Below are positions 24,901-34,640 of a stretch of DNA of 64,000 bases, one piece after another. The notes under the pieces were generated by a model that was not told the origin of the DNA, did not search any database, and saw only the letters and a list, made by a program, of their open reading frames with translations. This DNA is from Chalara sp. BL73 (lineage: Eukaryota; Ascomycota; Leotiomycetes; Helotiales): contig CAKJVC010000098.1 of assembly GCA_918026815.1 (NCBI GenBank), positions 124,001 to 188,000 of the forward strand. The letters are read 5' to 3'. A program made the translations under genes and the position numbers. Every line of letters starts with the position of its first letter. Within the stretch, counting starts at the first letter, position 1.

Positions 24901-26927
24901 TCGCTCCGACAGCAGGAGCTGGTGCAGCTGATGGCATCGCAGCATTATTAGAGGTAGATGCGGATGAGTTGCGTTGTGATTTGGTCGACGCCGCGGTTGG
25001 GATCGTGGTTGTTGTGGTGGATTTTGTAGATTTGGCGGGATTACCATTAGTCGACAAGGACGAAGAAGGAGTTGGGGTAACGGTAGAAAAGGTGTAGGTC
25101 TTAGGCCCAGATTCTGAGGCGCCCGTGATTGGTTGGTTGTGATTGCGCAGACTAGGATTTGTCTCGGCACCCAGCGAGGTGCTGGCGTTGCCCTGTGCTT
25201 GGGTATGTGCAGCACCCGCTCCACCGTGTGTGAGTCGAATCCTTCCTGCTCTGGATTTCGATTTATGCTCCGGACTCGCGTGTTGGGATATGTTGCCATT
25301 CTGGAGGATATTATCATCCACTGACGACAGAGATGATGAGGTCGAATTGCTTCGTGATCTCGTATGTATTTCGTCTTGACTCGTGACTTTCGAAGCCTCG
25401 TTGGTTTCACTCGATAATTCCTGTAGAGGCACGTTCTCCTCTGCATTGCTGTCCTCGTTCATCTCTAGGTCCGAAGTTGGCTTATAATCGTTGCCTCTGA
25501 GCTTCTTGCTTATGTGATGGTCGTGCTGAGGCGAAGTAGATACCTGCGGCGACTGATTTATTGATATTCGTCTTGTAGAGTCAACATTCATTGGGTCAAT
25601 GCTCGTCGCCATGCGGCTATCGACAACTGTTGGCTCGAGTTTGGAAGCGGAGAATGATGGAGACACGTGCTCGGGCGTGTGCTCGTCGCGATCAGGATTA
25701 AATTGATACTCGGCAGTGTTGCCCGCCTTTCCCTGTTTCTTATAATATTTCATCACGTTCCAGAACTCATTCTTTTGATCCTCAGTTGCCTGTGAATGGA
25801 ATATCGCATCGATGAGGCGCACCATTCGAGGGTTGTCCCGCTGAGCGTCATAAAGAGTTCGTAGTGCGTAAGCCGTTGGCCATCTACGAGCCTCTACAGC
25901 CATCTGGACTGCAGTCTCAACAACTTTATCCGTGATCTGTACATTAGGCTTGTATTCGTTATTCGGACCAAATATCATCGGCCGTTGAGTAGCTGGCTGA
26001 AAGTTCGGCCTCTGCACCGATGGAGATGCAGAACCAGGCAGCGGCCCCCGCTGTAATGCGAATACAGATTGGCCATGAAATTGAGGTATCGGACTAGGTT
26101 GAGTCGCCACGGCTGTGTTAGGCCGAGAATCATGACCCATGGTATATTGTGTTTGGGGAGGAACGCTTTGTCTTGAGAACAAGGAGAAAGGCATCGTGCT
26201 GGTTTGTGGAGTATGGGGCGCTGATACGACTCGTGTTGCTGGAAAATTGGGTACCTGTGAATGTGACTGAAACGGCATTGAAGGAGGAGCCCCTGCTAGA
26301 TAATTCATAGGAGAAGAGGGAAGAGCTGTCTCAGTAGGGGTCGTCATGATGGTAATAGGAGCAGGAGTTGTTCCGGCAGATATGGGCCGACTCTGTCCAT
26401 CAAGCCCATCATTTCGAGATATAGAAGGCTGCCGTGAATTTGGGACAGATACTCGAGTTGCTGCATCTGAAATCTGTTCAATATTTGGCTCCGGGGTCTC
26501 CACAGATTCTTGGGGAGTCGAGCCCGAAGAAAGCCCCGACTCTCTGCCAATTTCATTGTTATCCTTCATGTCGGGTCTGGTCGCAGCTTTCAATGCTTTC
26601 GGGCTCGGCATGGTGCCTAAAGGTGCCATATTTGCAACTACTCCATTTCTTTCGATTCCCTGCTCTGCGAAGCTTGGTCTTTGGGTTGGAGGCGGTTCAA
26701 TCCTGTATGCCACGGTTAGCGTTGATCATAATCTCGAGTTAGAAGTAGGACGCCACTCACCATTTATCCAGGAAGGTTTGCGACTTGATCGCACCGTCTG
26801 CCTTTGCGGTCACAATGGAAGATGGCGCATTATTGGCTCGCGCAAATGGTGACTGGTATCGAATGGTCCCTTGCTGTCCTTGGGGAGCTCCCGGAGGAAG
26901 TCCTTGGGCGCCCAGGGGCGTGCTCAT
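21999..26927 (-). CDS. RCO1: PHD-finger subunit of the Rpd3S histone deacetylase complex (Rco1-like)
   Basis: Chromatin factor that, with the chromodomain protein Eaf3, targets the Rpd3 deacetylase to transcribed genes. Exons: 26927-26761, 26702-24438, 24180-24093, 23693-23362, 23310-22843, 22787-22598 and 22508-21999; 1339 aa, all phases consistent. A PHD finger lies at about residues 846-893 (CASCSGNGELVLCDGC ... FHYICADPP ... WYCNVC). It is followed by the Rco1-type SID-like segment (IFGKLLSRIDRKNPSAF, EHFEGVKTGESGEYEEV) and a second zinc finger at about 970-1005 (CHQCNGQARSPDRAIIPCNFC ... HLDC). The N-terminal ~800 residues are Ser/Thr/Pro/Gln-rich and disordered, making the protein about twice the length of yeast Rco1. 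The C-terminus is acidic. The family assignment rests on PHD-SID-PHD order; another double-PHD factor is possible but less likely. Confidence 0.85.
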
Positions 26928-28417
26928 CTTCGCGGCTACAGCAGCTGTTAGCTAGTGAACAATTATATAATTGGAATTTCAGGTACTTGTCTACACGTCA
27001 GCCACATATATCCAATATATGTTAACTGTTGTGGTGGAGGTCCGCAACGAGGGAGTAGGGGTTCAGATTGCTGGAGCTCTTTTTCAAGGAGGTCTCGCTT
27101 AGCCCCTAGAACACCAGAACCCCAAGGTCACGACCCCAATGGGTGCCACGACAGGGAGGCTTTGATAAGATGGCCGGCAATCAAGTTTTGAAGGGTGATA
27201 ATAGAGTGCTAGTGGGTAGCGTTACGCGCCAAACAGACGATAGCTGATGGGTTCCTTTTTTGATGAAGAGAGTGCCGTGATATGTTTTGTGGTTGTACGT
27301 TGTGAGAGAGAGAGTTCAGCGAGGGGAGCGAAATCTTAATCGCAGAGCAAAATAGGGAGGACTCGGAATAAGCGAGCCTACGGCCACTAATGTTGCTCCG
27401 CGTCTTCCAGCTGCAGCTCATTCACTCCTATCGAGTCGTCATCACAATAAACAACGCCAAAATGATTATATTCTCTCAGCTGACTAAATATCGTTCACCC
27501 CCTGCTTAAGTGAATTTGTTTGCGCTCATATAATGCTTCCTTCACGGGTCTGTTCTAGGCATATACAATCATTTGTCTTGGCTCCAATAACCGATACGGC
27601 TCAGGGGCGGTCGATTTGACGCCACGCCCCAAAACACGAACCCTTCGCCTCACATCACATCCTGCCATAATAACATCTAGGCAGCAGGTCCTGACTCACA
27701 GATGACCTGGAAATACCACAAACGTTGTGTCGCCCTGCTCTATCTACCCTTATCCTGTCTGAGCAGTTAAGAGAGCTATCCCCAGTGTATCAAAGTTTGG
27801 TCACATTGGACGGGAAACATGGAAAGCCACCATACCTGAGAATGTTTGACTCCTCTGATGAAGCACATCATGGCAGAGCACTTAGCGTCATAGATGCTAA
27901 GTTCACGAGCTGGAATCCCAAATTGGATTGTGAACCCGACTTCACCTATTTGTGATGTTGAGTACTATGCTCTGGGCAGGTTTTATTCTACAAGATTACT
28001 ATTAGATCACGCTGGCTCATCTTTTGCCTCTATGTCAAATTTTGGCCATTTCGCCAATTCGACTTGCAAACGCTTATACTTAGTGGCATTTCCGTCTTGG
28101 TTGCAAGTTTTTCGCGTACACAGGAAATAATGTCTGACAGATTTGTTCATATGAAAAGTCAACATGTGCACATATATGCTTAATTTGCTGCATATCTCGA
28201 TGCTGAGAAGCCTTATTGCTTAGTATTCAGAACCTCTCGATTTCAGAGGAACATATGCCATGATATCCATCCTTTGAAATCAACCAAGGTAAAGCAACAA
28301 TGCTTGACAAAGCCCTTGAGCAGTGTCCGCAGCCTAACTCCGTAGAGAAGATCACGTTGCCGGGCCAGAATCTTGTCCCAGAAATCAATGCCATTCCCCA
28401 TGAGCTATCTCATGGAC
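26928..28417. other. Intergenic region upstream of RCO1
   Basis: 1.5 kb. The RCO1 leader probably covers the first few hundred bases. Plus-strand frames at 27725-27955 and 27894-28130 overlap in different frames and show no spliceable pair or recognisable motif; nothing is called. Confidence 0.5.
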
Positions 28418-29920
28418 CTATTCCTCATCACTGCTCTCTTCGTCGTCGTCATCCTTAGAGTCGGCCTGCTTTTTGGCTGGCTTCTTCTTCTTCTTCGCGC
28501 TCTTAGATTTCGGCTTAGCCTCCTTTGCTAATGGCTGCTCAAGGATCTTGAGGATTTCCTCATCCGTAATCTTCTTGTCGCTCTTAATCTTTGAAAGGTC
28601 TGGAGCTGGTGGTGCTGCAAGTTTCTGGAGGCCGTTCTTGGTGATGGCTAGACATTATCAGCAACCATTCCGAGACAATACCATAAATACTCACCGATGG
28701 TGGTCAACAGTCTGCCAACCGGCGCACCGTCCTTCTCACCATACACATCGTAAGCCCGGAAGACTCCTTGTCGTACACACTCAACCACTCCAACCTTTGC
28801 GTCCCGTTCATCCTCTAGTTGCCTTAAGCTGAAAGGGAATGTACCAAACTTCTTCGCAACCTCATTCAAAATCTTCTTTGAACTTGGTCGCTTCAAGGCA
28901 TACTTATCAAGTGTCTTCCGATGAAGAGTGACACGATTGCCAAACTGTTTGTTCTTTCCAGAACCTAAGCTTACACCAACCTCAACACCCCAAACCTCTC
29001 CAATCTCCGGAGTACCCTCACCTCTGCTACCTTCGCCGGGAGCCAGAATGATCTTCTTCTTTCCCTCAATCTCATTTCGATCGAAAAGCCAGCTGGTTGT
29101 GTTCTCGACTAGGTTGCATTCATAGCTTTTGGCAACTTTCTCCAAGAGAGATGTGATCTTGCTTTGGGCTGGTGCTTTGGCATTGGCGGCCTTGGCCTTG
29201 TCCTCGTCAGTTCCGGTCACAAGAAGCCCAGGTGGAACCATCAAGCGAAGCAGAAGCTCATTCGCGTAGTGTGTCGCCAAAAGAAGGTCTGCATCCCGGC
29301 CAGTGATTTCGTCGTTGCCGTTGGCGGACCGAACGATAATAGTATCACAGACAATTGTGCCGAACCCATCAATTTGTGCTCCTAGTTGAATCTTGACAGC
29401 CTCGCCTTCCTTCAGTTCGATTGCAGCATCGGTCTCATCGCTAGTGAGTGGAGTGAAGGGAGTGACGAAAGAAGATGGAGAGACGGTGGTTGGATGAGCG
29501 ATACCTTAAATTCGTTAGAATATAAGCGTAATGGAGAGAAGCATTATCCTACCCTTCAGGATCTTCTTTCCTCGGTATACCTTCTCGATCTCCTCCTCTA
29601 GAATCTTGTCACCCTTCTCGCAGATGGTAACGATCTTCTCGCCAGCAACACACAAGGCTGTTACAGCCTCAAGAACCTTTTGAGAGATGGTTGCCGCATT
29701 CTTGTACTTGGTAAGAGTATCAGGGTTGCCCAGGGTGTAATCTACATGAAATTAGTACATGCTATTACCTAGGTTCTGATTTGAGATGGCGGTGTCGTGT
29801 TGTCGTCGTCCTTTGCTCACAACTGCGGGGTCATAAAACATCCCACCTCACCGTGGTGGATGCGGTAGGTAAGGAATAGTGTTTCATACCAGTCACGTCG
29901 CCTTCTTTCTTGTCTGCCAT
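28418..29920 (-). CDS. PA2G4/EBP1 family protein (Cdb4-like; catalytically dead methionine-aminopeptidase fold)
   Basis: Homolog of human proliferation-associated 2G4 and fission-yeast curved DNA-binding protein Cdb4, a ribosome- and nucleic-acid-associated protein with a type 2 methionine-aminopeptidase fold lacking the metal centre. Exons 29920-29890, 29741-29553, 29504-28695 and 28647-28418; 419 aa, in the usual range. Family-like parts are DYTLGNPDTLTKYKNAA near the N-terminus, CEKGDKILEEEIEKVYRGKKILKG, and QIDGFGTIVCDTIIV followed by DADLLLATHYANELLLRLM. The C-terminus is a Lys-rich stretch (KSAKKKKKPAKK) ending in an acidic DDDEESSDEE tail. It is divergent from SNF5, with 380 bp between the two ATGs. 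Confidence 0.92.
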
Positions 29921-30300
29921 TATTGCGTAGATAAAGTTTAATAAGATGCGTGATTTATGGACCTAATTCTTCAAGTTTAGTGACTTTGTTCAGGCGTGGT
30001 GTTTTCCTGGTCAAGTCCAGCAAGATGATGATGGTTGTTGTGCGTTAGGACCCCGACTCAGAATCGGTTAATGGGATACGAACAGGGGTTGGTTCCATGA
30101 GAAGCGGTCGTTCAGGCCACCGTACTCCCGGTCATTTGTTGACTGGCTCTAGATTTATTTCCCCTAAGGCTTCTACGCGCATTGAGAAGACAGCCTGCAC
30201 CGTCAAGTACCTGCCTCTAGAATTCACAACATTCACCTGTTATTGTCGATTCAACGCCATTCCCTGGGTCGCGTAAACTTCCGCTACGAATGCGCCGACC
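29921..30300. promoter_or_regulatory. Shared promoter region between PA2G4-like gene and SNF5
   Basis: 380 bp between two divergent start codons, so it must hold both core promoters. One TCGCGT (ACGCGA on the other strand) lies near 30270. No TATA box at a convincing position. Confidence 0.5.
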
Positions 30301-32512
30301 ATGACAACCGCGTCCCAGCCGGCATCGCATGCTGATGCCCCTGAACCTGCTGCCTCCTTGGCCATACGAGAACGCACTCAAGAGGATCTCAAGAAGATCC
30401 AACTAGAGCGATATGTGAGCCGGGATCTTCTGCACTCCGCCGCGATCGTCCAAGATGGTATACACAGGAAAGATGTCTATACGCGGATGAGGGACGAGAC
30501 CGAGGATTACAAAAAGATTAAGCACGATTATCGGGCCTCATTTCCCGCGAGTCGATTATATGGCACAGGCTACAATGGTTACGGAAACGGCATCACCGAT
30601 GCACCTCAACCGCGACTCGTCTATCCTCATCAGAAACCTAAGCTTGGGAATAAGAAAGGCCTTAGAAAAACCGCGAAGCTGCATATCAAGCGCAAAGACA
30701 TGAAAAAGCAAGCGGAAATGTATGAAGAGCTAGTGCCTATACGCATAGATGTAGATTGGGATAAAATAAAGCTTCAGGACACGTTTACTTGGAATCTCAG
30801 TGACCGGACCATTCCTCGAGATCTTTTCGCTCAGCAGCTTGTTGAAGATTTTGGGTTGTCACTTCCTGCTGCAGCTCCTGTTTACGAGCAGATCCAGCGC
30901 CAGTTGGACGAGCAATTAAACGATTTCTACCCCCAGGTCTTCATCGAAGAGGATGCCCTTGACCCGGAATTGCCTTACTCAGCTTATAAAAATGATGAAA
31001 TGCGGATACTCATCAAGCTCGATATAACAATCGGAACGGTGAAGTTGCATGATAGGTTTGAGTGGGAGATCAATAATGACTTGAACTCGCCTGAAGAATT
31101 TGCGCGGAATATGGCTTGGGAAATGGGATTGTCGGGAGAGTTTACTACGGCAATTGCACATTGTATCAGAGAACAGAGTCAGCTGTTTACCCGAGGGCTA
31201 TTTCTTACGGGACATCCCTTTGATGGGCGACCTTTAGATGATGCGGACCTCGTCGCGGCCTTTTTGCCATCGCCGATACCATCCGTATTCAGACCATATC
31301 AACAAGCCAAGGAATATATGCCATATATGTATGAGGTGACGGAGGCAGATTTAGAGAAAGATGAGATTATTTATTCACGTGAGCAAAGGAGGCAAAAACG
31401 CTCTGTGAACAGAAGAGGCGGCCCCGCGCTCCCTGAGCTGAAGGATAGACAAAGAACAGTCCGAACTCGCATGGTCAACTCAGTAATTCCGAATTGTGTT
31501 GAGAAGGTAGAAAGGCCTACAGACAATCCTGTGTACAAGCGAGTTGTGGTTAAGAAGAAAGGTCTTCGAGACGGTGATCTTTCTGAATCGTCAGAGAGTG
31601 AAGACTCGGCTCCAGAATCTCCAGCTATAACCCTGACACAAGGCACTGCAAGAACAAGAAATATGCGAGGCGCTGCAACTGCTGCACAACAGCGGATGGC
31701 AAATCTTGGAAGATCAGAAACACCAGAAGTAATTCCACAACATCATCACGAGACGAGAACATCGTTAAGGCGTACTGGTCGTGACGCTCGAGAGGAGAGT
31801 CCTGAGAATACCACCTTGATCATAAAGTTAAAAGTTGGGAAAGATAAACTGAAAAAATGGATTCGGGATGGGATGAAGTCGGCTCGACCTCCATCGCAAC
31901 AAACTCCATCCCACGCACGACCACAATCTTCCTATGGCACGCCAGCTGCAGCAGGTTCGATGGGCCCTCCCTCAACTCCAGGACTTCAGAACCAAAAATT
32001 GGCAACCGCAACGACTCCAGGAGCAGCCCCAGCGCAGATTGGAAGAGTGGAGGCTCCACCCCCTGTCGCAGGTGTTACCCCAACTCCTGTAAGTATTTGA
32101 CTCCATTTCGGTAAAGTGATACTAGGGCTTTCTCTTGCCTTTTCCACGTTCTTCCGACGTAGATGGCATTTTCACATAGCGCTAACTTTACTTAAAGCCC
32201 AAACCTCCCACTTGGCTCGAACAAGGGCTCCAAGACCTACGCGGCCAATATCCATCTGACCGTTTTGAGGGTGTGATGAGGTATTCAGCCGTGAATACTA
32301 CCACTGATACTCCTTGTCCCGCTCCTGCAGCAGGTCAGCCCATCCCAGACGATATAAAATTCATGTACCTGCCACGCATTAGATGTCATGACTGTCCTGG
32401 CAAACTATATACCCCTGGTCCTGAGATGACGGTTGTCAATTTTGAGGTGCATCTGAAGAACCGGCAGCATAGAGAACGGGTTGAGCAGCGCATAGCCGGT
32501 GCGCATAATTGA
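30301..32512 (+). CDS. SNF5: SWI/SNF chromatin-remodelling complex subunit Snf5 (SMARCB1 family)
   Basis: Core subunit of the SWI/SNF nucleosome remodeller. Exons 30301-32088 and 32198-32512, 700 aa. The paired SNF5 repeats are clear: the first begins ELVPIRIDVDWDKIKLQDTF at about residue 146 and the second EMRILIKLDITIGTVKLHD at about residue 237. They are followed by helix-rich FARNMAWEMGLSGEF. Basic/acidic low-complexity sequence follows, then a C-terminal fungal module spread over the intron (PPTWLEQGLQDLRGQYP ... MRYSAV ... YLPRIRCHDCPGKLYTPGP). The start at 30301 is preferred because an upstream ATG at about 30290 runs into TGA after four codons. The long form with the CHDCPG module favours Snf5 over the RSC paralog Sfh1. 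Confidence 0.88.
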
Positions 32513-32872
32513 GGGTTAATTGAGTGTTTGTATACTATTTATATGGTAGGCAGGGATAGGGGGCGTCTGAGATGATGATAAACATGAATAGCAGGTTTTG
32601 TTTCGTGGCTATGCGTGATGCGCTTTGACCTTTGTTTATTCATGCGTGCTTGTGTTCTGCTTTTGGTGTTATTCTTCCAGAAATCCGTTACGGCCCACAA
32701 GTCATCAGTCACCCTGTCTGGAATACCGCAACACCAATCTTAATTTGATTGGCTAAAGCTTGTGGGGCACATATCGTCGCCTCAGTTGAACCTATTTCCA
32801 TAACTTTTGGATACTCCTTTTCAGCATATATGCAGATCAAATCACGACCTAAAACATCCTCTTTCATCCGCC
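32513..32872. other. Intergenic, SNF5 to Clr5-domain gene
   Basis: 360 bp; SNF5 3' UTR and the promoter of the next gene, same orientation. No other element seen. Confidence 0.55.
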
Positions 32873-34432
32873 ATGGCTCATCTTACCATGTCTTTATCAA
32901 GTTTTCAAGATAACTGGGCCGCCTCAGGTGACTGGATATTCCATCGAAAGACTATCACGTCTCTGTATGAAAAGCAAAGTCTAACATTAAACGAAGTTAT
33001 GCAGATCATGCAGAATAAGCATCAGTTCTTTGCCACGTCAGTTACATTTCTATGATTCGAGATCAGAATCTAGGGTGAGGTGAGACTGATTTGAATCAGG
33101 AAAAAGATGTACAAAACGCGCTTCTTACAATGGGGAGTGCAGAAGAACCGTAAGCGGCGGCCTGTTGGTGATGCCTGCAGTGGGGAACTATCCACAGGCG
33201 TCGTTGGCAGAGTATCAAAACCATTGCCGCAAGATCATAACCAAGAGTGTAGATCAAGAGCTTATCCTCAGCACTTATCTATATCCCTGGAGAGGCAGCT
33301 CGTGAGCTCAAGAAACAAGTTCACATCTCAATCAATAATGTTTAGCAACAACTCTGGTGTAAAGCTCTACCACGGCCCGTCACCAGATCCTTCAATCTCT
33401 AACCTCTTTCCGCTCAAAACCCCCTACTCCCTTCTCGTTCCAGAGGAAATAATTTGTATCCTCCAAAACTACGCGAGTTCGTCGTTTGGCTCCGGAATAT
33501 GGAATAAACATCTCCTAGAACAACACAACTATGGCGAGCCTCTCAGAGACTGGTTCAACACTCTCCACATCTCTGTGGAGATGATCTTGAAAGGAGAGAC
33601 AGATAGAGGTTTCCGGACGCTCAATAGCTGTTTCCAGCAATATTACCGTCATCTAAAAGACCAGAACCCGACGCTATTCATCAAAATTTATGAGATGACC
33701 CGTGTTATCTCCGACACTCATCCCGAACTTGCTCGCTCATTCATCTCTTTCTCTCGCAGCCTAGCGGAAATCGTCTTTGGACCGTCTCATCCACTATCTC
33801 AGCTAACATCAAAACTACTTGCCATGAATCCGCAAGAACTGTCAGCAAATGTGCAGGGTGTGTTAGAAGCGTATAATGGAGTTTTAAAAGGATATATGGG
33901 TGATGAGAGCGTGTACATGGCGCGCTTAGACCTCGGTATCTTGAACTACATGAGACATTACCGCCTCGCCTCATGCACCGCCCTTGAATCCCGCCTCCGC
34001 GCATCCATCTCTAACCTCTCCCGTGTACCTGCCGCCCAGTTCGCATTGTTACAGGTACAGAATGAACTCGCCTGGACGCTCCACGTCCTTGAGGGCAGGA
34101 ACGCTGAAGCACGGCAGCTTGCCCAGGATGTGCTAAATTTCAGGAATGAGAGGGCTTTTGACACAGCAAAAGCGAGATGTTGGGAACTACTTTTTGCGAT
34201 TGCAAGGCAGGAGGGAGGGAAAGAGGAGGTATTAACGGTGGGTGAGGAGAGGATAGCATGGTGCAGGGAGAGATGGGGTGATAAAGGCGATAGGACATTG
34301 AGTGCGCTGACTGATTTGAGGGCGTATTTGATAAGTGTTGGGGATGATGACGGGTTGAGGAAGGTAGACGGAGAGTATGAACGTGTTTATGGGGCGATGT
34401 GTGAGGGGATGGGTGTTGTTGAGTTGGGTTGA
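32873..34432 (+). CDS. Clr5-domain protein with helical C-terminal region
   Basis: Exons 32873-33036 and 33100-34432 (GTCAGT donor, AATCAG acceptor), 498 aa. The spliced N-terminus gives a typical Clr5 domain: WIFHRKTITSLYEKQSLTLNEVMQIM, NKHQFFAT, KKMYKTRFLQWGVQKNRK. Clr5 domains occur in large numbers in Pezizomycotina and are named after a fission-yeast silencing factor; most are uncharacterised. A linker of about 70 residues follows, then roughly 340 residues of repeated helices that resemble TPR-like packing (LHISVEMILKGETDRGFRTL, VLEGRNAEARQLAQDVLNF). No DNA-binding zinc cluster, signal peptide or TM helix. An additional small intron inside 33150-33260 cannot be excluded. Confidence 0.75.
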
Positions 34433-34640
34433 GAGTGCAATTGTGAGGCGCAAGATATGAATGGATGCAATACATCACTGGACGGCTAGAGTTTTTAAGC
34501 GTCAAGGAGGTGATAAACTGAACACCACCATTTCAGATGCTAGGAAATATTTTTACTCTCTATGCTACATTGCCTTATGATCCGGTCCGTAGTTTACATA
34601 GGCACTAATTATATAGATATGTGATACTTGGAAGGCAGAA

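Noticed and set aside
27725..28130. Two overlapping plus-strand ORFs between RCO1 and the PA2G4-like gene
   Set aside because: Different frames, no splice sites joining them, and no protein-like motifs; region is likely UTR and spacer.
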